64,000 nucleotides of DNA, from assembly GCF_001642475.1 (NCBI RefSeq), contig NW_019173996.1:62001-126000 (forward strand), read 5' to 3'. A program made the translations under genes and the position numbers. The notes below the pieces were generated by a model. The model saw only the letters and a program-made list of their open reading frames with translations, had not been told where the DNA came from and made no database searches. This document shows, one piece after another, positions 36,247 through 46,202 of the stretch (position 1 is the stretch's first letter; each line of letters begins with the position of its first letter). The stretch comes from Fonsecaea monophora. Lineage: Eukaryota; Ascomycota; Eurotiomycetes; Chaetothyriales; Herpotrichiellaceae.

Positions 36247-36859
36247 ATATTATGAGACTGTTGGTGGCAGGAAGAAGGTCGAAGACTCATGGGTGCGTGA
36301 GAGGTGACCGGTGACTGGAGCTTTGCATGCAGCATAGTTTGGGGGGTGGTGGGTGTAGGGTGTAAGGACAACCTTGGATAGATCGAGATTCAACCGTTTT
36401 GCGAGCTGGAACTTTTGGAGGCTGATGTATGTAAGACAGATGCAGAAATAGCTCGCCGCAACGATAATATCAATGTGCCCTATTTATATGCCCTCTCTGT
36501 TTGACAATATCTCTCAATACCTCTCGATTTGCATTGGAAGAACCTGAATTAGAGAAAGGAAAGACGGTGAATGCAGCAGCGCAAGAGGCTCTTTATTAAC
36601 ACATCTCCCACTCTCGTCTAATTGGCCCATAGGTTCTTAAGGGCCAGGTAGTATGGTTTAACACGGCTCTTGGTCGATCCTACTAGCTGGGGAATATTAA
36701 TATTGCTTAATCAATTTCTGCTTATTGCTATTTGAGATTCAGAGGATCGTTGGTCTATTGTACCTTACAGTAGCTTCCACAACAGCCGTAGGGCTCCCAC
36801 TCTAGAGATTCATCGACGTTACAAGAGTCATCCACCGGGATCCTGAGTGGTCACGTTCA
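36247..36859. other. Convergent intergenic region
   Basis: This stretch lies between the secreted-protein stop and the MFS stop. It becomes AT-rich around 36680-36770. No gene is seen. Confidence 0.5.
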
Positions 36860-38715
36860 TCAGGAAGAACCTGGAAAACGGAGAGGTCCTCCTTTGATCC
36901 TGAGTCTCTCGCCGAAGAAGACCAGTGGCAGGAGGATGAGGCAAGCAAGGATGATGACGGCGGCCTGTGTCCCAAAAGCAGCGCCGTACCCGACTTTGGC
37001 GCCCCACGGGAGCTGGAAGTAGGGGACGGCAAAACCACAGCCGGTTCTGAAGAGATTCAGCCAAGCCGAGACCTCGCCGGAGCCGTTGGGATAACAGTCC
37101 AGCGCGTACGCAGTGATAGCCACGCTGGCCAGCATGGCCCCAAAGATGTAGATGCCCCAACCAAAGGCAATTCCAGTCCAGTGCAGTCGATACTGTAGCG
37201 TCTGACCAACGAGCACAAGCCCTGGAATCATAAATAACCCTGCGACGAAGTTCATTGGTAGACGACCTTCAGGCTTGAAGATACCGCGGTGCTTGTGGGT
37301 GTATCTGGCTGCAAGCCAGTCGTTGCACCAGTGACCAGCCAATTCACCCAGTGTGATACCAATGGAAGGCGCGCTGTTGGCAGGTCAGCGGTTCTATCGC
37401 CTTTTCACAGCGAGGAAGGAGCATGACGTACAAATAGATGAAGCCAACTGCGTCAGTGTTGAATCCGTAGCCTCCTTGCTCCGGAGGAGTTGCCAAAAGA
37501 ACAGCAGAGCAGATATTGATGCCGACAGCCCACATGAATGTTAGACCGCTGGATAAACATGTCAGTCCGGAATGCCACCAGGGCTGCAGAATGGGTGATC
37601 TCGATAACTTACTAGTAGACAATGATGGGCAGAACGATGGGCTTCACAACAACAAGCGTCATCCTGCTACATGCCGGCAACACGTCAATGAAGTAACCTT
37701 TGTGGTGCTTGATCTGCCACCACCCAAGTAGTCGAGAAAGACGACTGCCCCGTGGTGGTTGCTCCTCCCGCGGAATATCACGTCGGTACCATGACTCATC
37801 CGTAAAAGCGAGGATCAGGATGCAGCAGAAGACGTTGAATCCGAAAGATAGCCAGAATGGATTGCGCCAACCGTTGGTGTAGGCCACGACAAAGCTTCCG
37901 CACATCGGTCCGATATAAGGGGAAATGAAATAGAGCGAGATCCAAATGCCGATCTTCCTAGCGTGCTCGTGGAAGAAGAACATGTCCTTGATGTAGCACA
38001 AGACCGTCACGTTGCAGGTGGTGATAAAGAGACCCTGGATTCCGCGCAGGGCGTAGAAGGTGGCGAAGTCATCGGTGAGGGCCAAACCGAGTGTCAGGAG
38101 GGTCGCAATCAAGGTGGTCCAAAAGAGAACGGGCGCTCGACCCCAGAAGTAGCACGGAGGAATCACCAGAAGGCCACCGATACCGCTAGAAGACTAGTTA
38201 TAGTGGTATCTGACATGCAGTATGGAGATGCCTTACCTCAAAGCCACACACAAACTGTTCGTATAGTTCATTTTGTCGGGAGTAACGCCCCAGTATTCGG
38301 CCTGTCTGACGACAGCAGGGACACCAACAGTGATACCGAAATCACTGGAGAAGGTGCAGATAGATGCAGCCACGAGGAAGGCGTGCTTCTTGAACCATGA
38401 CCAGTTGAGCGGATCATTGGGGTCGTCGCTCGGCTGAGGTATCAGAACCGTCTGCGCACCAGAATTCATAAGCTTGTGCGTCCGTGTGACTGAGATGTTC
38501 TCAAAACTTACGTGTCCGTCGGCGGCCAATTTCAAGCCATTGGCTGCTGGATCGCCATCTGTGTTATCGACATAGAGCAAAACGGCCTCAGCGCCCTGGT
38601 GGGTGATATCTTGAGGGTCGACGGCCTTGCCCGCTGGAACATCCGTCACCACGGTCTCATTTTCTTCGACATGGCCCATTTTCTCCACAGAACGAGGGTT
38701 TGCTGGTGCTTCCAT
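36860..38715 (-). CDS. MFS multidrug transporter, DHA1-type
   Basis: The minus-strand exons are 38715-38237, 38185-37613, 37548-37432 and 37373-36860, giving 560 residues; every junction keeps phase. The long polar N-terminal region ends in DDPNDPLNWSWFKKHAFL, the standard lead into helix 1 of fungal DHA1 polyamine and drug transporters. Then follow a helix-2 loop with GRAPVLFW, an ALRGIQGLF helix 4 and FISPYIGPMCGSFVVAYTNGWR, the antiporter motif C region. The late blocks APSIGITLGELAGHW and YALDCYPNGSGEVSAWLN are also family-typical. The start is chosen at MEAPAN; the longer upstream frame is noise. It probably exports or takes up the metabolite handled by region C. Confidence 0.92.
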
Positions 38716-39321
38716 GATACTTGGGCAGCTTCCGCGTCGTTGGGCGCTGCTCCTTCTGTGGTATCCAGAAGGGAGTAACCTCTTCAAGACCAGAGACACC
38801 AAACGTTTGAAATGACTGAAGAGAGTCCGACACCGCGGCTGATTACATGTTTGCCGGTCGAATATATACCTCCACAAGGCCGTTCTCTGAGTTGGGAGGC
38901 ACCCTTGCACAATGCAGGGGCAAGACGAGAGGTCCCCACGGGGAAGCCAAGAGGCCGGAGAACCTCGAGCCATGTAAGCCATGGAACCGATGTTTGCAAA
39001 CGCTTGCGAATCTGGCCAAGAGGCCGCTCCAATTTAGTCTCCGGTTATCAGTGACTGGACATGTCAAACCCCAACGTTTTTAGAGTTCTCGTGCTCGGTC
39101 TTTGTAGCGGCCAGGTTCTAGGCTCGACAAATCCATATGAACATTGCCGATTCAAATATCAAGTGACTCCTAGACGCTTCGGTGTTTGTCCCTAAGTAGG
39201 CACGGGATGGACAGAGCATTCAAGTGACGGATCAGAGTATGTGGTTCCTGAAGCAGGGAACTATGCTAGATCGAGGAATCCAAAACCACAGTAACGGACC
39301 AGCCCACGCAGCTACACAATC
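38716..39321. other. Intergenic, MFS promoter
   Basis: The MFS promoter and the 3' flank of the next leftward gene are here. Open frames on both strands lack domains. Confidence 0.5.
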
Positions 39322-40510
39322 TCAGTTACGTCGTCTGACTATATCCTCAAGCTGGGAAGATTCCCCGTGAACTTGTACGAAATATGGGTCGTATACAGTG
39401 CAGGTGCGCTTGGAAGTCTCTCCGTCTGCGTAGCCCGGTCGTGGGAGCACAAAATGTTTGTCCCTCGAACACTCGATCAGTTCTCCATTCAAACTGCGAT
39501 CGTGCAGGCACTTCATGTACGCCGCAGCAATAGTCTCCTTCGGGGTCAACCTATACGCTCCCCGTCAGCCACCGAAGGAGCAAGAAAGGGCAGAGACTGA
39601 CCCATCGGCACCAAAGGTGTCACGCATCTCTTGGGAAATGAACTGGCTTGGTACGATCCCCGGCAGCACAGCGTTAATCGTTATGTTTTCCTTCTGCTAT
39701 AGATGTTAGAGACAGCATTGCTCGACACACGCTAGTGGGTGACTGGGTTTGAACAAACCAGCTTTAGGACAGGGGCCGTTGAAATCACAAATGCGTTCAT
39801 CTATTGAAGAGGTGAGCAAGGCGCGGGCCAGGGCAGGACTGACTCACGGCAGACTTGGCTCCACAATATTCCGGGAAAGTAGCAATTGGATGATATCCCA
39901 CCATGCTTGAAGTGCAGACGATGAAACCTCCCGGGGTCGGGTTCTGTCGCATGAAGTGGATTGAAAGCTGAGTTCCATAGATCAAAGCATGGTAGCAAAC
40001 CGCTGTGCAGGCGAGGTCAGGCTTGGGGGGAATGCTTCGATTCAGTCAAATATGTATATTGTTAGTCGTGGTGCTCCTTTAGGGGGAGACTTTGGTAATG
40101 GGCTTCCGGCGTACCTAGTTTTTCCACGGTGGCTGTAGATGTAGACCGAGCTTCTATCGATTATACCAGCATTGGAGCAGAATGCATTGATCTGTCCAAA
40201 CTGTGCAAACACCTGTGCAAAGGTCTCTGCCAGCGCATCGTAGTTGGAAACGTCGCATTTGCGATAGGAGAAGGATTTTCCAAACTCTTCGGCGATCTTT
40301 GGATCACAAGAGTCGGCCACGTCGACGCCGACAACAGTCCATCCGTCTTGTAGGAGGTATGTCGTCAATACCGCCCCGATGCCAGACTATTCCGAGGTCA
40401 GAGAAGATTTCAAAGGTTCTCCCCTTCATTCTTTTCAACTTTGGGGAACAGGTAGTTGGACTAACAATCGCACCGGTAACTATGACAACTTTCTGAGTGG
40501 ACGTCGCCAT
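39322..40510 (-). CDS. Short-chain dehydrogenase, 15-hydroxyprostaglandin-dehydrogenase-like
   Basis: The six minus-strand exons are 40510-40466, 40386-40115, 40034-39848, 39800-39759, 39696-39602 and 39550-39322, giving 289 residues. The first joint makes VTGAISGIGAV, the NAD loop, followed by VVGVDVAD with the acidic residue for NAD. CSNAG, the catalytic region CTSSMVGYHPIATFPEYCGAK and INAVLPGIVPS follow. The fourth exon is only 14 codons (MNAFVISTAPVLKL) and the third intron is 47 bp. Fungal relatives act on alcohols of aromatic or polyketide metabolites. It is divergent from the SnoaL-like gene. Confidence 0.88.
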
Positions 40511-40826
40511 CGTTGAAGATAGTAGTGGTCGTGGACAGCGATTGAAGACAACCCTTGTTGTTTTGAAGTGTGATCCAACGGCCTCACATGGGTAAATAGT
40601 CAAGACACCCTTCAACACCCAGATATTCGGCTAAAAAACCCCGCAAATGCAAGGTATACTTCGTCTAAAGGAAGATGCCGAAGTTGCGGTAAGAAGGCCA
40701 AGACTCCGTCCAGATGAAGTTTTCGGTAGACACCAGCAAAGGAAATAAGACAAACAATCGCTTGTGGTACGCATATAGTCCCAAAGGCAGTTGGCCAGAC
40801 GGGATTCTGCACAATCTCTGCGAAAT
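40511..40826. promoter_or_regulatory. Divergent promoter between the SDR and SnoaL-like genes
   Basis: Only 316 bp separate the two start codons, so both promoters overlap or are shared. No hairpin like the one at 42670 was seen here. Confidence 0.5.
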
Positions 40827-41312
40827 ATGGCTTTCCCAAAACACTACGAGTTTGACAATCAGTCCTCCATCCCGGCGCCGTTCAACGAGACCATTCCGGC
40901 CTTCTTTCGCGAATGGGACAATCCCACAGCAAGGACTGAGGAGTTGCTCGAATTCTTTGCCCCCGACGCGAAATTCACCTTCTCCCACATCACGACAAAC
41001 TCTCGCGAAGCTCTCGGCGATCTGAGGAGAGGCTTGATCCATCCAGAAAATGGGCCGGTCGTTGACTGTGGCCACACGCTGCGACAGTTCTACGCTCTGA
41101 CCGGACAGTCCGATTCGAAATCAAAGCAATTCCTCGTCAAAGGACTCATTTGGTACAAACTGAGAAATGGACGGAGGGTTGACGCAGGATTTGTAACGTA
41201 TATGAGCCTGGTTCAATCGGCGGGCGGGAAGTGGCAATCCGACCTTTACGAGATCTTCCTCGACTCTCATGAAATATTCGATGCCATCAAGGAGCTGCAA
41301 GTCACAGCATGA
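40827..41312 (+). CDS. SnoaL-like/NTF2-fold small protein
   Basis: This is a single exon of 161 residues, the size of a one-domain alpha+beta-barrel protein. The order of features fits fungal SnoaL-like proteins: an early helix FNETIPAFFREWDN, TEELLEFFAPDAKFTF, SREALGDLRRGLIHPENG, then strands FLVKGLIWYKL and AGFVTYMSLVQ, and a final WQSDLYEIFLD strand. Such proteins are cyclases, dehydratases, isomerases or binding proteins for aromatic or polyketide compounds. No catalytic residue can be assigned without alignment. The start is MAFPKHYEFDN; the upstream frame lacks an ATG. Confidence 0.8.
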   Translation: MAFPKHYEFDNQSSIPAPFNETIPAFFREWDNPTARTEELLEFFAPDAKFTFSHITTNSREALGDLRRGLIHPENGPVVDCGHTLRQFYALTGQSDSKSKQFLVKGLIWYKLRNGRRVDAGFVTYMSLVQSAGGKWQSDLYEIFLDSHEIFDAIKELQVTA

Positions 41313-41807
41313 CCTAGCTGTGTATAGAAGAGTGATCGAGCTGGACGCGCTGGCTAGACAGTATGAGGCTATGATAGTTATGTATTTCATCATGCAATTC
41401 CAGCCTGATATTGAACCAAGCAGACTCTCTTTCAGTGACCCTCATGCAAATATTGGAAAATTCTCTTCACACGGCCGAAAGCGCAGTTCAGTCCCAGACC
41501 GCAGAGCCTCCGGTCTCCTCCCCACCGAACATGCTGTTCGACTCGTGCCGAGACCCCGACGCAAGGGATGGTGGAGATCCCGGGCCGGCGAAACATTGGC
41601 AAATACCGCGAGTTTGGTATGCCCTCACCTACCTCGGGCAATACTTAGCGGGATTTCCACCTCATAGCTTCTTGAGATATCTAACCTGGCTAAGCGGTGC
41701 ACGTAGATAAACATATGCCCGGTAACACTGTGTTGGAACCTGTTTCGAAAAGACCAACATCAGCAAACAAGAAACCCACGTCCCAACGCTGGCAACACTC
41801 CTAAAAA
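41313..41807. other. Intergenic, SnoaL-like to EthD
   Basis: The interval holds the 3' flank of one gene and the promoter of the next. A 99-codon frame at 41411-41710 has a hydrophobic end but no known domain and is not called. Confidence 0.45.
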
Positions 41808-42350
41808 ATGTCGCTGCAAAAGGTCTGTCGCATATCCGTGCTTGTCACGAAGCGAACCGACATCACCGACAAAGAATTTCATAGTTATTGGGCAAATGGC
41901 CATGGGCCCCTCGTCGCACCGATGCTCATCAAATATGGCATTCTCAAGTACACACAAGTATGTCTGCCTACCTCTCACATTCGCACAACAGACACCTCTC
42001 TGTGTGCCCTGGACTGACCCATATTCCCCAGTACCATATGACGCCCGAATATAAAGCCAAAGGCGCGGCCATTGGCATGCCATCGCCTTACGACGGCATC
42101 GCTGAATTCCTGGTGAACAAGTAAGTGGCTTGAATGCTCAAGTTCATCAGCTTGCCGTGGGACTAAATGCATCGCTTCCAGATATGAGGATATGTCCGAT
42201 TTCTTCAGCGACCCAGAATACATGGTCAAGATCCGTCCTGATGAGGCCAAGTTCGTCGACATTGACAAGATCGTGTTCAACGTCGGTGTGGACTACGTGC
42301 AGATCAACGACAACAAGTTTGTTGAACACGAAGGCCCCAGTTCCTTCTAG
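41808..42350 (+). CDS. EthD-domain protein
   Basis: The three exons are 41808-41957, 42032-42120 and 42182-42350, giving 135 residues. The introns are 74 and 61 bp with GTATGT and GTAAGT donors. The N-terminus has VCRISVLVTKRTDITDKEFHSYWANGHGPL, the EthD/dimeric ferredoxin-like signature in which the HGPL histidine is conserved. YDGIAEFLVNKYEDMSDFFSDPEY forms the second half. Small EthD proteins occur in fungal polyketide and aromatic-degradation clusters, some acting as decarboxylases, dehydratases or cyclases; the exact reaction is unknown. It lies just upstream of the P450. Confidence 0.9.
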
Positions 42351-43367
42351 ACGTCAAAGACCACTTGTATGCAGGCAAAGGTCTGACCATTGCGCGGAGG
42401 ATGTGGCGACCCCGGGATCTTCAGATAGCTTCGGTCCTACAGCGTGTCAGAACAGAATATTATTGCACAAGAGCATGAAATCTTTTAGGGCAAAGCAGTA
42501 TCTCCAGAGTTCTTGAGAGTACTATCTACAGCGAGATCATCTGAAGCGTCCCCACGACGCTGTTTCCACGGTCGCTTCATGAAGTTCATCAGATGTTCAG
42601 GGCTACCACTGGGCTCGCCCACGAACCTTGGCCCTTGTGGTCGGGGGTCCGCTGCACGAGGGGCGGAGAGTCGGGATCTTGGCCATCATTCATCACAGAA
42701 GGCCAAGATCCCGACCCCAGGGTTGCCAACGAGGCATGGGGATTTTAGCGGTTGTAGTAGAAACTAGTCCGTTTATGGATTAGCCTACAAGCGACGTAGA
42801 TGATAGGCTAGTAACTTTACCAATTAGCTAGCGTGGATTTACGTGTAGGTCAGGACTGTTAGCTGGCAACGCTGGCCTTCACTGTTGACCGAGTACGGGA
42901 GAAAGCCTGACTTCCTGACGGCAGCCCTATCCTCTCTCGCCGGATGTGCAAGAGGCTGGACCGTACATTGGTCGCGTCTAGAAGTACCCATCATTGTCCT
43001 TTGGAGAGGCGATTGGAGGATTTTATGATTGGGGAGCCATCTTACTGGGTGACGACTCGGCCATGTGTGGGAGGTAGCCGAACTCTTGGGTCTATGTTGG
43101 GGCGATCGGTCAGCTGCACACCCTTGTGCAGCACCTATTCACCGGTCACGAAATCTCAGTTACAGATTTCCTTTGATGCTGTTGGGTCTCCGGCATCTAG
43201 GCCATGGTCCTACCGGACTCGCAAAAAGTCAGCTGAGGATGAGCATCTCGCGAGCGAATCATCCTTGCCAGAACGGGTTGTGATCTCAGTTGGAGGTTCA
43301 CCATCATATTTATCCTCGAGGACTGCTTTTTCTGCGGCGTTCGAGTGCCACGACAGTCCATTTCACC
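42351..43367. other. Intergenic, upstream of the P450
   Basis: This 1-kb interval carries the P450 promoter and a perfect 15-bp hairpin (42670-42715, listed separately). A 228-codon frame overlapping the P450 start has no domain. No gene is called. Confidence 0.5.
42670..42715. repeat. Perfect 15-bp inverted repeat (hairpin)
   Basis: The left arm GTCGGGATCTTGGCC at 42670-42684 and the right arm GGCCAAGATCCCGAC at 42701-42715 are exact reverse complements, with a 16-nt spacer. It lies between the EthD stop and the P450 start. It could be a binding site for a dimeric regulator, an RNA hairpin near the EthD 3' end or the trace of a small element. A 13-bp near copy lies at 45928-45940. Confidence 0.8.
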
Positions 43368-44992
43368 ATGTTTGCCGTTCAACTTCTGTCTATTGTGGTG
43401 GTTGGCACCATCATCTGGGCACTTTACCGGCTATCGACCTCGACCACGGCCACCGCTCCAGATGGTTTGAAGCCACTACCAGGGCCCAAGGGCTATCCAT
43501 TCCTCGGCAGTGTCCTGGAGTTCCCCAAGACGTTCTCTTACCACAAGTTCAAAGAGTGGTCAGACATATACGGGCCGATTTTCCAAGTCAATATCCTAGG
43601 CACCACCCATATTGTCATCTCGGATGTTGAAATCGCGAACGACCTTCTCGCCCTCAAAGGCGCCCAATACTCGGACCGCCCGCCTATTGTGATGCTTCAC
43701 GAGCTCGTCTCGGGCAATGGTAATCTCGGCACCAGTCCTCTCAATAAGTACTGGCGAAACGCGCGTAAACTGGCGGCAGCGCGGTTATCCAGTACTTCCC
43801 TTGAAGTTTGGGATGGCGTGCAAGTCGGCGAAGCCAAACGCCTCGTCAGGGACCTCATTAAGGACTGCAGCAGCTATGAATACCTCTTCGAAAGGTACTC
43901 ATCACTGGTCATGCTGCGCATACTCTACGACAAGAAAGTTCCTTCTGTTGAGGAAGCCGATCACGTGAAGACGATTACCAACATCGTGCGAACGCTCGAG
44001 CGGACTGGCGCACCAGGGACATATTTGGTCGATTTTATCCCTCAGTTGAAATATCTCCCAGAGTTTCTTGCTCCCTTCAAGGCTGAAGCTAGGGTACTCC
44101 ATAACTATGAGTATACGTACTTCCTAGGTCTCTTCCGCGAAGCCTTGAGGCGTTATCATCAAGCAAGTGGACGACCCAAGGATGGACCTCAGGCAATGGT
44201 CGACGCCTTTCTAGAGAAGCAGGATACCTACGAACTTTCGGAGTTCGAGGCGATATACTGCATGGGGACTCTCTTCGAGGGCGGTTCTGGCACGACATCT
44301 TCATCAATGCAGTCCTACTGCCTCGCCATGTGGCACTATCCTGAGTGGCAAGCCAAGGTTCAACAAGAGATCGATGAGGTGGTCGGAGATCGGTTACCTT
44401 CTTTCCAAGACTGGCCCTACCTTCCTACCGTGCGGGCTGCCATCAAGGAGACCTTGAGGTGGAGGCCTGTTGTTCCGGGAGGTAAATCTCTTCCCCAAGA
44501 AATCTTGTGTGAGCAAGGCAGAAAACTGACCGACTTTACACAGGCATTCCTCACTTGTCAACGGCGGCAGACAGCTATAAGGGATACTACATCCCCAAAG
44601 GCGCGATCATCCATGCGAACCAATACGCCATGTTTAAAGATGAATCAGTTTACCCGGACCCGGAATCCTACAACCCTGATCGATGGCTAAGACCCGAGTT
44701 TCCGACGTATCAAGAGCCACTCACCCAGTTCCCCAATCTGAAACGGTACGCGGCGTTTGGCTTTGGGCGGCGCATCTGTCCTGGTCTTTTGGCTGCCGAG
44801 CGCTCACTTTTCATCGAGGTGACAATGCTCATGTGGGCATGCAGTGTCGACAAGAAGCTCGACTCGTCAGGCAATGTCATTCCGGTCCCATGGTATGACT
44901 ACAAACCGGGGAATAACACGGGGCCAAAACCTTTCGACTTTACCTTGAAAGTCCGCAGTGAGAAACGTTTGTCGTTACTCAGCGGTATATAG
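43368..44992 (+). CDS. Cytochrome P450 monooxygenase (CYP64/O-methylsterigmatocystin-oxidoreductase-like)
   Basis: The two exons are 43368-44481 and 44544-44992, giving 520 residues; the intron splits a glycine codon in VVPG-GIPHLSTAADSYKGYYIP. The N-terminal anchor spans about residues 4-20 (LLSIVVVGTIIWALY), followed by LKPLPGPKGYPFLGS. The K-helix is IKETLRWRPV, then NPDRWL, and the heme loop FGFGRRICPG has its ligand at about Cys450. The I-helix reads LFEGGSGTTSSS, which lacks the usual acidic residue before the threonine. This arrangement is usual for the CYP2-like fungal group that includes sterigmatocystin and aflatoxin pathway enzymes. It is an ER-anchored monooxygenase of unknown substrate. 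The start is MFAVQLL in a TCACCATG context. Confidence 0.92.
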
Positions 44993-45120
44993 ATTCGAGC
45001 TCGAGAAGACTATGAGAAGAAGTGTTTCCTATCTATGCTGTATTTTCTGATTGTGTAACTAGTACGCTGGAGCACACGAGGAGCCAGAGGTTTCTGTGGA
45101 CAGCCCCGTCTGTGACCGTT

Positions 45121-45504
45121 TCATCCCTTATATTGCGATGACTTTTCCCTGACGACGTAGAATTTTATGGTTGAACGGTCGATGAAATTTGCCTCATCGG
45201 CAAACAGAGGCCCCTGAATCGCAGGGTCTGCGAGGCGGTGCTGGAAATCTGCAAAATCGGCCTCGGTCTCGAACCACACTTCGGTCACCACGTCGGAGAA
45301 TGCCTCGTCTGACCCTCCTGCACGTCCTTCGATCGCGCTCTCCTGTTGAATGTAGTTGCGTGTATACCGTTGAATGCAGGACGGGAACAGTTGTTCGATG
45401 AGGGGAACATGGTTCTTTTCGTAGTAGCCTTCGAATTCGACGGGGCTGATTCCCGGCTTTCTTTTGAAGAACAGGATCAGCTTGACGGCGTGTCGTTGAG
45501 CCAT
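45121..45504 (-). CDS. EthD-domain protein, second copy type
   Basis: This is a single exon of 127 residues. It has KLILFFKRKPGISPVEFEGY, then NHVPLIEQLFPSCIQRYTRN and FSDVVTEVWFETEADFADF, the features of the EthD/dimeric alpha-beta-barrel family. It differs clearly from the EthD gene at 41808: it is unspliced, and the conserved histidine lies in NHVPL. Related small fungal proteins catalyse ring or lactone chemistry in aromatic metabolism. It converges with the P450 gene and is divergent from the regulator gene. Confidence 0.88.
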   Translation of the reverse strand: MAQRHAVKLILFFKRKPGISPVEFEGYYEKNHVPLIEQLFPSCIQRYTRNYIQQESAIEGRAGGSDEAFSDVVTEVWFETEADFADFQHRLADPAIQGPLFADEANFIDRSTIKFYVVREKSSQYKG

Positions 45505-46202
45505 TGATGCCAGTAAAGGGTTTTGTAGGTGTGGAACCCGTTCTGCGCTCTGAGATACTCTTCAATAAATGCTACCAGATCCCCCCTTCTCGGGCGGCGA
45601 GGCTCAGTTGTGCGCAACAGGGAGACTGGTATACCCGAGGTAATATGTCGTCTAGTGTCACTACTCCCTCTTAATCGGTCGCTGCGTACAAGGTCGGTTC
45701 GTAATGATTACATTCTATATACTTCGAGTTCCTTGTCGATAGCTAGATAGCCATCTAGCTGTGCACGATTCCATTTTCTCGTTTCGTTGGCCGCCGTCCC
45801 TAACAGTAGCCTAGATTGCGTATCTGGGTATTATGCTAAGGATTAGGTCCGGGCTGTGGGCAAAATCCCGAGACCCCGAGAACGAGATCATCTTTTAGGT
45901 ACGTGTACTCGGTACCTCGTATAGATCTCGGGGTCTTGGCTACCCTCGACACGACCTCCTCGGTGTTCTCACAGTAACCCCGTGCATACCTCGCCTGGGG
46001 AGCTTAGGGCCCGCTTAAGTAGCCGGAAGCCAAGTGTATCTCTCCACAGCGCAGCGGGGAGTGGCGTGGAGGCCCGGATATTGGTGGTCGTCTTGAGACA
46101 GCGAGTCTGCACATCTTCCTCTCCCTGGTAAACTTCCCCGTGTGCCTCGAATGTCAGTCCTATCGAGCCCAATTCGCTCAAGCACTAGATTCGTTTCCTA
46201 CC
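45505..46202. promoter_or_regulatory. Divergent promoter of the EthD and regulator genes with a GC-rich inverted repeat
   Basis: This 698-bp stretch separates the EthD and Zn2Cys6 start codons. A perfect 10-bp inverted repeat, AGACCCCGAG at 45871-45880 and CTCGGGGTCT at 45927-45936, encloses TACTCGGTACC. The right arm is part of TCGGGGTCTTGGC (45928-45940), matching the hairpin arm at 42671-42683 in 12 of 13 bases. This is a candidate site for the pathway regulator. Confidence 0.5.

Noticed and set aside
42944..43630. 228-codon frame overlapping the P450 start in another frame
   Set aside because: It is the shadow of the P450 coding strand plus its promoter and has no domain.
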